Positions 42,233-52,048 are shown, numbered from the stretch's first letter. The stretch: DNA of 64,000 nucleotides from Lysobacter auxotrophicus (GCF_027924565.1 NZ_AP027041.1:1674001-1738000); one strand, 5' to 3'. Program-made: numbers and translations. Notes: generated from the letters alone by a model not told the origin.

Positions 42233-43110
42233 CGGCGAAACAGGGCAGGGTGCACATCGGCATATCCGGATGGCGCTACGCGCCGTGGCGCGGCGTGTTC
42301 TATCCGCAGGGGCTCGCGCAGCGGCGCGAACTCGAGTACGCCTCGCGCTGCTTCCACAGCATCGAGATCAACGGCACGTTCTACTCGCTGCAACGCCCGG
42401 AAAGCTTTCGCCTGTGGCGCGACGAAACGCCGGACGACTTCGTCTTCGCCGTGAAGGGAAGCCGCTTCCTCACGCACATGAAGCGGCTGAAGGACATCGA
42501 CACGCCGCTGGCCTCGTTCTTCGCGCAGGGGCTGCTCGCGCTGGGGCCGAAGCTCGGGCCGATCCTCTGGCAGTTGCCGCCGAACTTCCAGTTCGATGCC
42601 GATCGCCTGCGCGCGTTCTTCGGCAAATTGCCGCGGGATACGACGCAGGCGGCGAAGCTCGCGCGGCGTCGCGAGGTCGCGCTCATGAAGGGCCGCAGCG
42701 TGCTGAGCGCGCAGGGCGAGTTTCCGCTGCGGCATGCACTGGAGATACGTCACGAAAGCTTCCTCGTGCCCGAGTGCACCGCGCTGCTGCGCGAGTTCAA
42801 CATCGCGCTGGTGGTGGCCGATACCGCGCGGAAGTTTCCGTTCGTGGGCGACGTCACGGCGGACTTCGTCTACGTGCGCCTGCACGGCGACGAGGAACTG
42901 TATGCGAGCGGCTACGGCGAAAAAGCGCTGGACGACTGGGCGCGACGTATCCGGGCGTGGCGCACCGGCGGCGTGCCGACCGACGTGCCGCGCATCGAGC
43001 GCGCCCGCCCGACGCGGCAAGCGCGCGACGTGTACTGCTATTTCGACAACGACGCGAAGGTCCGCGCGCCGTTCGACGCACGCGGGTTGATGGAGCGGCT
43101 GGGCGGCTGA
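42229..43110 (+). CDS. DUF72 (YecE-type) TIM-barrel protein
   Basis: 293 residues. HIGISGWRYAPWRGVFYPQG, FHSIEINGTFYSLQRPESF, FVFAVKGSRFLTHMKRLKD and the C-terminal YVRLHGDEELYASGYGEKAL are the conserved blocks of the DUF72 family. Members adopt a TIM barrel and have no established activity, although the conserved pocket suggests a nucleic-acid or metal-linked hydrolase. The ATG at 42229 overlaps the TGA of the glycosylase gene, so the two are translationally coupled, which hints at a role in DNA repair. Confidence 0.9.
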   Translation: MTAKQGRVHIGISGWRYAPWRGVFYPQGLAQRRELEYASRCFHSIEINGTFYSLQRPESFRLWRDETPDDFVFAVKGSRFLTHMKRLKDIDTPLASFFAQGLLALGPKLGPILWQLPPNFQFDADRLRAFFGKLPRDTTQAAKLARRREVALMKGRSVLSAQGEFPLRHALEIRHESFLVPECTALLREFNIALVVADTARKFPFVGDVTADFVYVRLHGDEELYASGYGEKALDDWARRIRAWRTGGVPTDVPRIERARPTRQARDVYCYFDNDAKVRAPFDARGLMERLGG

Positions 43111-43205
43111 CGCGCGACGGTCAACGGCGCGCAATCTTCGGCCGCGAGGATGGCGCGGCCGGTTGCTCGGGGGAGCCGGCATCCCCTGAACGCAAGGAGC
43201 GAACC

Positions 43206-44513
43206 ATGCCCGCCTTCACCCGGTTGTTCCGATCCGCCGCCGCGACGCTGCTCGCGTTCGGCATCGCCACGCCCGCCGCTTTCGCCGATGATGCGGCGAT
43301 GAGCGCCTCCGCCGACCGCCATCGCCCGTCCGATCCACTCGGCCGCCAGGGGCTGATCGTGATCGGCCATCGCGGCGCCAGCGGGTATCGGCCCGAGCAC
43401 ACCCTGGAGTCGTACCGCCTCGCGATCCGCCAGGGCGCGGATTTCATCGAACCGGACCTCGTCGCGACGAAGGACGGCGTGCTCGTCGCGCGCCACGAGA
43501 ACGAGATTTCCGGCACGACCGATGTCGCCTCGCATCCGGAATTCGCCAATCGCCGCGCGACCAAGACCATCGACGGCCTCACGATGACCGGCTGGTTCAC
43601 CGAGGACTTCACGCTCGCCGAGCTGAAGACGTTGCGCGCGAAGGAGCGCATTCCCGCGATCCGCCCCGGCAACACGCGCTTCGACGGGCTGTATCCGATC
43701 CCGACGCTCGCCGAAGTGATCGCGCTGGTGAAGCGCGAAAGCCGCAGCGGCCGCCGCATCGGGATCTATCCGGAAACCAAGCATCCGACGTATTTCGCGC
43801 GCGAAGGCCGACGCATCGACGGCGCGCCGATCCATGCCTCGCTGGGCGCGAAGCTCGTCGAAACGCTGGTGGCCGAAGGTTTTACCGACCCGCGCCGCGT
43901 GTACATCCAGAGTTTCGAGTTCGAGAACCTGATAGAGCTGAAGAAGTCGCTGATGCCGGCCGCTGGCATCGACCTGCCGCTGGTGCAGCTGTACGACGAC
44001 CTCCAGGGCGCCGCCCCGTACGACGTCGCCTACAACGTCGCGCACGGTGCGAACCTCGCCGCCCTCTACGGCGGCCTGGTGCAGGCGGCGGGCGGCCTCG
44101 ATGCGGACACGCGATACGGCACGTTCGCCACCGAACCGGCACTGACGTGGATGCGCGCGAATTACGCCAGCGGCGTCGGCCCGTGGAAGGGCAGCCTGTT
44201 GCCGCGCACGACGCTGGACGCGACGGTCGATGCGAATGGCGACGGCAAGGCGGAACTCGCCGCGCAGGGCACCGGCCTCGTGCACCCGATGCTCGGGTGG
44301 GCGCTGAAGGCGGGATTGCAGGTGCATCCGTACACGCTTCGCGCGGAGGAAACCTACCTTGCGCAGACGCCGGGCGGCATGCCGCAGTCGGTCGTCGCCG
44401 AAGCGCTGCAGCTGTACGGGCTGGGCGTGCAGGGGTTTTTCATCGATCAGCCCGACCAGGGCGTGCTGGCGCGGGAGATTTTCCTTGAGGTGAATCGGCT
44501 GCGGGAGAGGTGA
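43206..44513 (+). CDS. glpQ: Periplasmic glycerophosphodiester phosphodiesterase
   Basis: 435 residues. The signal peptide ends TPAAFA. The catalytic GDPD pattern is present: GHRGASGYRPEHT with His55, Arg56 and Glu64, then ADFIEPDLVATKDGVLVARH with the metal-binding Glu/Asp and the second His. IYPETKHPTYF and YIQSFEFENLIELK follow. It hydrolyses glycerophosphodiesters to glycerol-3-phosphate and an alcohol. The protein is longer than E. coli GlpQ (about 360), with an extra segment around 240-340 that includes VDANGDGKAEL, which looks like a calcium-binding loop. The ATG at 43206 has AAGGAG at 43195-43200. Confidence 0.92.
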   Translation: MPAFTRLFRSAAATLLAFGIATPAAFADDAAMSASADRHRPSDPLGRQGLIVIGHRGASGYRPEHTLESYRLAIRQGADFIEPDLVATKDGVLVARHENEISGTTDVASHPEFANRRATKTIDGLTMTGWFTEDFTLAELKTLRAKERIPAIRPGNTRFDGLYPIPTLAEVIALVKRESRSGRRIGIYPETKHPTYFAREGRRIDGAPIHASLGAKLVETLVAEGFTDPRRVYIQSFEFENLIELKKSLMPAAGIDLPLVQLYDDLQGAAPYDVAYNVAHGANLAALYGGLVQAAGGLDADTRYGTFATEPALTWMRANYASGVGPWKGSLLPRTTLDATVDANGDGKAELAAQGTGLVHPMLGWALKAGLQVHPYTLRAEETYLAQTPGGMPQSVVAEALQLYGLGVQGFFIDQPDQGVLAREIFLEVNRLRER

Positions 44514-44553
44514 CGTGCATGTTGCCTTTCGGCCATAGCGCACCCTGATGTTT

Positions 44554-44582
44554 CGTCATCCCGGCGAAGGCCGGGATCCAGG
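44554..44582. repeat. REP element of the GTCATCCCGGCGAAGGCCGGGA family (family B)
   Basis: CGTCATCCCGGCGAAGGCCG continuing GGATCCAGG; the inner arms CCCGGC/GCCGGG form a small hairpin. The same element occurs in inverted pairs at 51941-52048 and singly at 55582. Confidence 0.75.
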
Positions 44583-44699
44583 CCTGGATGCCATCCGAAT
44601 GGGGGCGTCTTCGCGAATGGACTTGTTCCCTCCAGCTAAGAAGTGAGCACAAAAGCGTAGCGCTGTACGCAAACGGCGGTTCGCCATTGTGGCTTCTTT

Positions 44700-44738
44700 G
44701 CCCCTCACCCCAACCCCTCTCCCGCAGGGAGAGGGGCT
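44700..44738. repeat. REP-like element, CCCCTCACCCC/GAGAGGGGC family
   Basis: A canonical copy (CCCCTCACCCCAACCCCTCT, then CCCGCAGGGAGAGGGGC), immediately left of the terminator of the M3 peptidase gene. Confidence 0.75.
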
Positions 44739-44740
44739 AA

Positions 44741-44771
44741 AAAAAACCGCCCGGTTTCCCGGGCGGTTTTT
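44741..44771 (-). terminator. Rho-independent terminator of the M3 peptidase gene
   Basis: Stem CCGCCCGG (44747-44754) with CCGGGCGG (44759-44766), flanked by an A-run on the left and a T-run on the right, so it can work in both directions. It ends 24 bases past the minus-strand stop codon. Confidence 0.88.
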
Positions 44772-44795
44772 CGTTACACGTCGCGACGAAGCGAC

Positions 44796-47003
44796 TTACT
44801 TCTTCGAAGCCTTCGTCGTCGGCTGCGACGGCGCGGTGGTCAGGCCACGCTTCTCCAGCAGCGGCTCGATCTTCGGATCGTGGCCGGCGAAGTTGCGGAA
44901 CAGCTGCAGCGCGTCGGTGCTGCCGCCCTGCGAGAGCAGCGTCTGGCGGAAGTGGTCGCCGTTCTTGCGGCTCAGGCCGCCGTTCTGCTTGAACCACTGC
45001 ACCGAGTTGGCGTCCAGCACTTCAGACCAGATGTAGGCGTAGTAGCCGGCCGCGTAGCCGCCCATGATGTGGCTGAAGTACGGCGTCTTGTAACGCGGCG
45101 GCACCGCGTAGAAGTCCACGCCGTCCTGCTTGAGCGCATTGGCTTCGAACGCCATCACGCCGTTGGCCGCCGGGAGCTGGCCTTCGGTGGCCTGGTGCCA
45201 GTTCTGGTCGAGCATCGCCGCCCCCAGGTATTCGGTCGTCGCGAAGCCCTGGTTGAACTTCGAAGCGGCGATGACCTTGTCCAGCAATTCCTTCGGCATC
45301 GGCGCGCCGGTCTGGTAGTGCTTGGCGTAGTTGGCCAGGATCGACGGCCAGTCGGCCCACATCTCGTTGACCTGCGAGGGGTACTCGACGAAGTCGCGCG
45401 GGACGCTGGTGCCGCTGAAGTACGGGTACTTCACGTCCGAGAACATGCCGTGCAGCGCATGGCCGAACTCGTGGAACGCGGTGGTCACTTCATCCCAGGT
45501 CAGCAGCGTCGGCTTGCCTTCGCTCGGCTTGGGGATGTTGAGGTGGTTGGCGACGACCGGCTTGAAGCCGCTCAGCTCGGACTGGTCGACGTAGGAGTTC
45601 ATCCACGCACCGCCGCGCTTGGACGAGCGGGCGTACGGATCCCAGATGAAGATGGCCAGCTGCGAGCCGTCCTCGTTGAACACGTCGTACACCCAGGTGT
45701 CCGGGTGGTACTTCGGCAGGTCCGTGCGCTGCTTGAACTTCAGGCCGTACAGCTGGCCGGCGGCGTAGAACACGCCGTTCTCGAGCACGTTCTGCATTTC
45801 GAAGTACGGCTTGAGCTGCGACTCGTCGAAGCTGTACTTCGCCTGGCGCACCTTCTCGCTGTAGAAGGACCAGTCCCACGGCTCGAGCTTGAACGTCGGC
45901 TGGCCCTTGGCCTTCTGTTCGGCATCGATCATCGCCTGCAGGTCGGCGGCTTCGCGCTTGGCGTTGGCCACGGCGGCCGGGGCAAGCTGGCCGAGCATCG
46001 CGTTGACGGCCTGCGGCGTCTTCGCCGTTTCGTCTTCCAGCACGTAGGCGGCGTAGTTCGGGTAGCCCATCAGCTTGGCGCGTTCGGCGCGCAGCTTGGT
46101 GACGCGCGCGACGATGCCGGTGTTGTCGAACTCGTTGCCGCGGCTGCCGCGTGCGACCGAGGCCTTGTGCAGGCGCTCGCGCAGCGCGCGGTTGGTCAGC
46201 TGCGCTTCGGGCGGCTGGCCGGTGGTGTTGAGCAGCGCGATCACGTACTTGCCCGGCAGGTTGCGCGCCTTGGCGGCTTCGGCGGCGGCGGCGATCTGCT
46301 CGTCGGACAGGCCGTCGAGTTCTTCCCTGGTATCGACGGTGATCGCCGAGGCGTTCACTTCGGCCAGCACGTTCTGGCTGAACTTGGTGCCCAGGCCCGC
46401 CAGCTCGGCGTTGATCTGCTTCAGCTTGGCCTTGTCGGCGTCGGACAGGTTGGCGCCGGCGCGGACGAAATCGGTGTAGTAGCGCTCGACCAGGCGCTTG
46501 CCCTGCGCGTCCAGGCCCAGCGAATCGCGCGTGTCGTACAGCGCCTTGACGCGCTCGAACAGCTTGCCGTTGAGGTTGATCGCGTCGCGGTGCGCGGCGA
46601 ACTTAGGCGCGTAATCGCCCTGCAGCTTCTCGCGCGTCGGATTGGTGTCGGTGCCGACCAGGTTGAAGAACACGGTCGTCGCGCGGCCGAGCGTGCGGCC
46701 CGAGTTCTCCATCGCGATGATGGTGTTCTCGAAGGTCGGCTTCTCGGGGTTGTTGGCGATCGCGTCGATTTCCTTCAGCTGCTGCGCCATGCCGGCGTCG
46801 AAGGCGGGGCCGAAATCGGCGTCCTTGATCTTGTCGAACTGCGGGTAATGCAGCGGCAGCGGGCTGTCGGCGAAGAAGGGGTTCGCGCCTTTAACGGCAT
46901 CGGCTTGCGCACTCACGGCGGTACCTTGCTTGGGGGTCTTGGCGTAAGTGGGGGCGGTCGCGGCGATTGCCACGGCCAGCGCCAGCGCGAGAGGGTGCTT
47001 CAT
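44796..47003 (-). CDS. Secreted M3-family oligopeptidase (Dcp/OpdA-like)
   Basis: 735 residues. The signal peptide ends TAPTYA. The zinc site is HEFGHALHG with His511, Glu512 and His515, and the third ligand lies in the downstream YPSQVNEMWADW. DFVEYPSQ and YKTPYFSHIMGGYAAGYYAY are typical of the dipeptidyl carboxypeptidase branch of M3. It would cleave short peptides in the periplasm. The C-terminus ends in a Lys-rich tail (TKASKK). It is divergent from the amidohydrolase gene with a 160-base spacer. Confidence 0.92.
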   Translation of the reverse strand: MKHPLALALAVAIAATAPTYAKTPKQGTAVSAQADAVKGANPFFADSPLPLHYPQFDKIKDADFGPAFDAGMAQQLKEIDAIANNPEKPTFENTIIAMENSGRTLGRATTVFFNLVGTDTNPTREKLQGDYAPKFAAHRDAINLNGKLFERVKALYDTRDSLGLDAQGKRLVERYYTDFVRAGANLSDADKAKLKQINAELAGLGTKFSQNVLAEVNASAITVDTREELDGLSDEQIAAAAEAAKARNLPGKYVIALLNTTGQPPEAQLTNRALRERLHKASVARGSRGNEFDNTGIVARVTKLRAERAKLMGYPNYAAYVLEDETAKTPQAVNAMLGQLAPAAVANAKREAADLQAMIDAEQKAKGQPTFKLEPWDWSFYSEKVRQAKYSFDESQLKPYFEMQNVLENGVFYAAGQLYGLKFKQRTDLPKYHPDTWVYDVFNEDGSQLAIFIWDPYARSSKRGGAWMNSYVDQSELSGFKPVVANHLNIPKPSEGKPTLLTWDEVTTAFHEFGHALHGMFSDVKYPYFSGTSVPRDFVEYPSQVNEMWADWPSILANYAKHYQTGAPMPKELLDKVIAASKFNQGFATTEYLGAAMLDQNWHQATEGQLPAANGVMAFEANALKQDGVDFYAVPPRYKTPYFSHIMGGYAAGYYAYIWSEVLDANSVQWFKQNGGLSRKNGDHFRQTLLSQGGSTDALQLFRNFAGHDPKIEPLLEKRGLTTAPSQPTTKASKK

Positions 47004-47163
47004 GGGCTCGGAAACCTCGTCAAAGGGAGCCCGAAGCCTACCCGATGGCCCACGGACGGACCCATGACGAAAGGCATGGGGGAATGAACGGCCTCCGGCG
47101 GCACAGGCTGGCTACACTCCCGGAACAGTCGGGCCGCCGGTCCGGGCAACACACAGGGCAGAC

Positions 47164-49224
47164 ATGGACATGAACAAGAAGACTCGCATCGCGCTGGCCG
47201 GATCGCTCGCGCTGGGCCTGCTGGCCGTGGCGCCGCACGTCCTGGCGGCCGAAACGCTGCGCTATGTCGCGCTCGTGGACGGCGGAAAGCAGGCGGGACA
47301 GCAGGTCGTGACGCGCGGCGACGACGGCACGACGAAGGTCGAGTTCATCTTCAAGGACAACGGCCGCGGCCCCGAGCTGAAGGAGGAATACACCCTCGCG
47401 CCGGACGGCACGTACCAGACCTACAAGGTGCAGGGCACGTCGACGTTCGGGGCGAAGATCGACGAGAGCTTCCGCCGCGATGGCGACCAGGTGCAGTGGA
47501 AGTCCACGTCCGACGCGGGCAACCAGGCGGTGCAGGGCACCGCGCTGTACCAGCCGCTGGGCGGCTCGCCCGCGGGGTTCTCGGTCGCGTTCAATGCGCT
47601 CGCCAAACGGCCCGACGGCAAGCTGCCGCTGATCCCCAGTGGCACGCTGACCTCGCGCAAGGTGGCGCAGGCCCAGGTGCAGTGCGGCGCGAAGACGCGC
47701 GACGTCCAGCTGATGGCGGTGACCGGCGTGGGCCTGGTGCCGACGTTCGTGTGGGCCACGACCGACGCCAGCCCGCGCCTGTTCGCCTTCATCTATCCGG
47801 GCTTCGTGCAGCTGGTCGAGGACGGTTGCCAGGCCGTCGCCGCGGATCTGGAAAAACAGCAGAAGCAGGCCGAAGGCGATGCGCTGGTCGATCTGGCAAA
47901 GCGCCTGGGCCATCCGCTCGCCGGCGCGACGCTGATCCGCAACGCCCGCGTGTTCGACAGCGAGAAGGCGACGCTTGGCGCCGCCAGCGACGTGCTGGTG
48001 AAGGACGGCAGGATCGTCTCGATCACGCCCGCGTCGGCGTCGAACAAGCCCGCCGCGGCCGACCACGTCATCGACGCCAACGGCAAGGTGCTGCTGCCGG
48101 GCCTGTTCGACATGCACGGCCACGTCGGCCGCTGGGACGGCGGGCTGAACCTCGCCGCCGGCGTCACCACCGTGCGCGACATGGGCAACGACAACGCGAC
48201 GCTCCAGCAGATGCTCGGCGAGATCAAGGCCGGCACGCTGATGTCGCCGGACGTGGTGCCGGCGGGTTTCATCGAGGGCGAGAGCAAGTTCTCCGCGCGC
48301 AACGGCTTCGTGGTGAAGAACCTCGACGACGCGAAGAAGGCGGTGGACTGGTACGCGGAGCACAAGTACCCGCAGATCAAGATCTACAACTCGTTCCCGA
48401 AGGACATCCTCAAGGACACCGTCGCCTACGCGCACGCCAAGGGCCTGCGCGTCAGCGGCCACGTGCCGGCGTTCCTGCGCGCGCAGGACGTCGTGGACGA
48501 CGGCTTCGACGAGATCCAGCACATCAACCAGCTGATGCTGAACTTCTTCGTCGACGACAAGACCGACACGCGCACGCTGGCGCGCTTCTACCTGCCGGCC
48601 GACAAGACCGACGGGCTCGACCTCGACAGCAAGCCGGTGCAGGACTTCATCCACACGCTGGCGCGCAAGCAGGTGGTGATCGATCCGACGCTGGCGACGT
48701 TCGAGTTCCTGCACCAGCGCGAAGGCGAGATGTCGCCGATCGTGGCCGACGTCGCCGACCATCTGCCGCCGGACGTGCAGCGTGGACGTCGTGCGGCGGA
48801 GATGAACATCCCCGACGATGCGACCGCGGCGAAGTACACGCGCTCGTACGCGAAGATGGTCGAGTTCGTCGGCCGTGCCTACAAGGCCGGCGTGCCGGTG
48901 GTCGCCGGCACGGACGAAATGGTCGGCTTCACGCTGCAGCGCGAACTCGAACTCTACGTGCAGGCTGGCCTCACGCCGTCGCAGGCGCTGCAGGTGGCGA
49001 CCTGGAACGGCGCCAAGTACAGCCGCACGCTGGCCGAGCGCGGTTCGATCACGCCGGGCAAGCGCTCCGACCTGGTGCTGATCGATGGCGATCCGACGAA
49101 GAACATCGCCGACATCCGCAAGGTCGCGCTGGTGCTGAAGGGCGACACCGCGTACTACCCGGAAGAAATCCACGAGGCGCTGGGCATCAAGCCGTTCGCG
49201 CCGGCGGTGCGGGTGGCGAAGTAA
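47164..49224 (+). CDS. Secreted metal-dependent amidohydrolase with an extra N-terminal domain
   Basis: 686 residues. The signal peptide ends PHVLA. Residues ~30-245 form an additional domain rich in beta structure with no motif I recognise. The amidohydrolase core follows: LLPGLFDMHGHVGRW with metal ligands His318 and His320, IKIYNSFPK with the bridging Lys, VSGHVPAFL, a further His in FDEIQHINQLM, and the Asp in VVAGTDEMVG. It most resembles secreted imidazolonepropionase/prolidase-like members; the substrate is unknown. The ATG at 47164 has AGGG five bases upstream; another ATG follows two codons later. Confidence 0.85.
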   Translation: MDMNKKTRIALAGSLALGLLAVAPHVLAAETLRYVALVDGGKQAGQQVVTRGDDGTTKVEFIFKDNGRGPELKEEYTLAPDGTYQTYKVQGTSTFGAKIDESFRRDGDQVQWKSTSDAGNQAVQGTALYQPLGGSPAGFSVAFNALAKRPDGKLPLIPSGTLTSRKVAQAQVQCGAKTRDVQLMAVTGVGLVPTFVWATTDASPRLFAFIYPGFVQLVEDGCQAVAADLEKQQKQAEGDALVDLAKRLGHPLAGATLIRNARVFDSEKATLGAASDVLVKDGRIVSITPASASNKPAAADHVIDANGKVLLPGLFDMHGHVGRWDGGLNLAAGVTTVRDMGNDNATLQQMLGEIKAGTLMSPDVVPAGFIEGESKFSARNGFVVKNLDDAKKAVDWYAEHKYPQIKIYNSFPKDILKDTVAYAHAKGLRVSGHVPAFLRAQDVVDDGFDEIQHINQLMLNFFVDDKTDTRTLARFYLPADKTDGLDLDSKPVQDFIHTLARKQVVIDPTLATFEFLHQREGEMSPIVADVADHLPPDVQRGRRAAEMNIPDDATAAKYTRSYAKMVEFVGRAYKAGVPVVAGTDEMVGFTLQRELELYVQAGLTPSQALQVATWNGAKYSRTLAERGSITPGKRSDLVLIDGDPTKNIADIRKVALVLKGDTAYYPEEIHEALGIKPFAPAVRVAK

Positions 49225-49239
49225 CGCGCGGGTGGTGTT

Positions 49240-49263
49240 CCCTCTCCCGCCTGCGGGAGAGGG
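49240..49263. repeat. Short REP-type hairpin after the amidohydrolase gene
   Basis: CCCTCTCCCGC (49240-49250) pairs with GCGGGAGAGGG (49253-49263). It is a short member of the GAGAGGGGC family and could act as a terminator. The rest of the spacer 49225-49521 shows nothing else. Confidence 0.6.
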
Positions 49264-49521
49264 GCTTCAAGGCACTGGGGTAGGGGCGCGGGCCCTCGGT
49301 ACGCCCCGGTACGGCGCTTTAACACTCTGGTAACATTCCCGCGTCATGTCGAGCTGCCAGGGCGCGGGACCGGGTCCGCGCCGAGGCCGTCAAGGGACGG
49401 TCCTGAGTTGATCCATTCGCTCATCGCATCGTCGTAGCGCGCGCCGGAGAGAAGCCGCGTTGCGTCGGCCTTCGAACCCTTGGCGCCTCCATCCTTCGGC
49501 GCCGCACATCGAGACCGCCCC

Positions 49522-51852
49522 ATGCCTTCCATGCCGCTGCCTCCGCGCACGCTTTCCCGCCACGCCCTGACCGTCGCCATCGCCCTGATGCTGCCGGCGC
49601 AGGCCGCCCTCGCGCAGGACGCGCAGACCACGACCGACACCCCGAGCGCCACCACGCTGGACACCGTGCAGGTGACCGCGCAGCGCAAGGTCGAGAACCT
49701 GCAGGACGTGCCCGTTTCGGTCAGCACGATCAACGCGCAGGAGCTGGACGTGCTCAGCGCCGGCGGCACCGACGTGCGCTTCATGTCCGGCCGCGTGCCG
49801 AGCCTGAACATCGAGTCCTCCTTCGGCCGCGCGTTCCCGCGCTTCTACATCCGCGGCTACGGCAACACCGACTTCCGCCTCAACACCTCGCAGCCGGTGT
49901 CGCTGGTGTACGACGACGTCGTGCAGGAAAACCCGATCCTCAAGGGCTTCCCGGTGTTCGACCTGGATCGCGTGGAAGTGCTGCGCGGCCCGCAGGGTTC
50001 GCTGTTCGGCCGCAACAGCCCGGCCGGCGTGGTGAAGTTCGAATCGGCCCGTCCGTCGCAGGAAACCAGCGGCTACGGCAAGCTCGGCGTGGGCACCGAC
50101 AACATGGTGAACTTCGAGGGCGCCGTCGGCGGCGCGCTCACCGAGAACTGGTCGGCCCGCGCCTCCGCGCTGTTCCAGCGTCGCGACGACTGGGTCACCA
50201 ACGATTACCCGGGCCCGAACGACGGCTTCGAGGGCTACGACGAATCCGCCGCGCGCGTGCAGTTCCTGTACGAGAACGGCGACTGGGACCTGCTGCTCAA
50301 CGCGCACGCGCGCCGCCTCAACGGCACCGCGCGCCTGTTCCGCGCCAACATCATCGAGCCGGGCACCAACGACCTGGTGGCGGGCTTCGACGAGGACCAC
50401 GTCTCGCTCAACGGCCTGAACCACTCCGAGCTCGACAGCCAGGGCGCCAGCGCGCGCCTGAGCTGGAACCTCAGCGACACCTACACGCTGTACGCCATCA
50501 CCGGCTACGAGTCGGTGGAAACCTACAGCCGCGGCGACATCGACGGCGGCACGCCGGACGGCCCGGGCTTCATCCCGTTCCAGTCCGAGACCGCCGACGG
50601 CATCCCGCGCCACGCGCAGTGGACGCAGGAATTCCGCATCGAATCCAACACCGGCACGCCGTGGAACTGGCAGGGCGGCGTGTTCTATTTCAACGAAGAC
50701 TACGACGTCGAAAGCTTCAGCTACGACTCGCTCAACAACGGCCAGCAGGACGGCTACGAGCGCGTGCGCCAGACCAACGATTCGTGGGCGGTCTTCGCCG
50801 CCGGCACCTGGCAGGCCACGCAGGCGCTGGAACTGCGCGCCGGCGTGCGCTACACGTGGGACGAGAAGGAACTCAACGTCATCGATTACTGGAACACCGG
50901 CTTCGCGCCGTGCATCGGCCCGACGCTGGGCATCATCCCCGGCCCGGTGCTGTGCACGAAGGACGACCTGCTCGCGGCCGAAGGCCCGGGCGGCACGCTG
51001 TCGGCCGCGCCGGAAGACAAGAAGTTCAGCTGGGACCTGTCGGCCACCTACGAGATCAACGACGACGTGAACTTCTACGGCCGCGTCGCCACCGGGTATC
51101 GCGGCAGCTCGATCCAGGCCGCCGGCGCGTTCAACCGCATGTCGGTCGCCGGTCCGGAAACCTCCACCTCGTACGAAGTGGGCGTGAAGGCCGACCTGTG
51201 GAACAACCGCGCGCGCATCAACGCCGGCGTGTTCTATTACGAAGTGAAGGACCAGCAGCTCACGGCCGTGGGCGGCGCCGCCAACGCGAACATCCTGCTC
51301 AACGCCGACAAGTCCGTCGGCCAGGGCTTCGAGATGGACTTCCAGGCGTACCTGACCGACAACCTGCTGGTCACGCTGGGCAGCAGCTACAACGACACGG
51401 AGATCAAGGACAGCGATCTCAACGTGGCCGGCTGCGCGGCGTGCACCGTGACCGATGCGCCGGTGCTCAACCCGGCGACCGGCGAGCCGACCGGCAGCTA
51501 CTACATCGGCGGCAACGAACTGCCGCAGGCGCCGAAGTGGACGCACAACCTCACCGCGCGCTGGGGCCTGCCGATGGACAACGGCAACGAGTTCTACGTC
51601 TACACCGACTGGATGTACCGCGACGAGCTGAACTTCTTCTTGTACGACTCGCTCGAGTTCCGCGCGAAGTCGCTGGTCGAAGGCGGCCTGCGCGTGGGTT
51701 ACAGCTGGAACTACGGCAAGTACGACGTGGCGCTGTTCGGCCGCAACATCACCGACGAAGTGCAGGTGGTGGGCGCGATCGACTTCAACAACCTCACCGG
51801 CATGATCAACGAGCCGCGCACGTTCGGTGCGGAGTTCCGCGCATCGTTCTGA
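49522..51852 (+). CDS. TonB-dependent outer-membrane receptor
   Basis: 776 residues. The signal peptide ends QAALA. A TonB-box-like TTLDTVQVTAQRK is followed by the plug domain (FYIRGYGNTDFRL, then LDRVEVLRGPQGSLFGRNSP) and a long beta-barrel of strands with aromatic girdles, ending in FGAEFRASF with a terminal Phe as outer-membrane proteins require. It imports a ligand with TonB energy. The sequence type (VENLQDVPVSVSTINAQEL) is that of the broad sphingomonad/xanthomonad receptor group often used for plant- or polymer-derived compounds. The ligand is unknown. A second ATG at 49531 is possible. It stands alone, with a terminator behind it. Confidence 0.92.
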   Translation: MPSMPLPPRTLSRHALTVAIALMLPAQAALAQDAQTTTDTPSATTLDTVQVTAQRKVENLQDVPVSVSTINAQELDVLSAGGTDVRFMSGRVPSLNIESSFGRAFPRFYIRGYGNTDFRLNTSQPVSLVYDDVVQENPILKGFPVFDLDRVEVLRGPQGSLFGRNSPAGVVKFESARPSQETSGYGKLGVGTDNMVNFEGAVGGALTENWSARASALFQRRDDWVTNDYPGPNDGFEGYDESAARVQFLYENGDWDLLLNAHARRLNGTARLFRANIIEPGTNDLVAGFDEDHVSLNGLNHSELDSQGASARLSWNLSDTYTLYAITGYESVETYSRGDIDGGTPDGPGFIPFQSETADGIPRHAQWTQEFRIESNTGTPWNWQGGVFYFNEDYDVESFSYDSLNNGQQDGYERVRQTNDSWAVFAAGTWQATQALELRAGVRYTWDEKELNVIDYWNTGFAPCIGPTLGIIPGPVLCTKDDLLAAEGPGGTLSAAPEDKKFSWDLSATYEINDDVNFYGRVATGYRGSSIQAAGAFNRMSVAGPETSTSYEVGVKADLWNNRARINAGVFYYEVKDQQLTAVGGAANANILLNADKSVGQGFEMDFQAYLTDNLLVTLGSSYNDTEIKDSDLNVAGCAACTVTDAPVLNPATGEPTGSYYIGGNELPQAPKWTHNLTARWGLPMDNGNEFYVYTDWMYRDELNFFLYDSLEFRAKSLVEGGLRVGYSWNYGKYDVALFGRNITDEVQVVGAIDFNNLTGMINEPRTFGAEFRASF

Positions 51853-51881
51853 TCGAACGTCGACAAGGTTCGGATACAGCG

Positions 51882-51912
51882 ACGCCGGGCTTGTCCCGGC
51901 GTTGTTGTTTTC
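51882..51912 (+). terminator. Rho-independent terminator after the TonB-dependent receptor gene
   Basis: Stem ACGCCGGG (51882-51889) with CCCGGCGT (51895-51902), loop CTTGT, then TGTTGTTTT. Confidence 0.8.
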
Positions 51913-51940
51913 CGGGTTCGACATGCGGCGCCCCGAGTTC

Positions 51941-52048
51941 CGTCATCCCGGCGAAAGCCGGGACCCAGGCCTTCGCGCTTTCCGAAGCGCGAGGCCGCCG
52001 CAAGATCCGGCGCTGCGTGCCTGGGTCCCGGCCTTCGCCGGGATGACG
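51941..52048. repeat. Inverted pair of family B REP elements
   Basis: Left copy 51941-51969 (CGTCATCCCGGCGAAAGCCG) and right copy 52020-52048 (its near-exact reverse complement) enclose 50 bases. This is the head-to-head arrangement typical of transposase-mobilised REP pairs. Confidence 0.8.
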
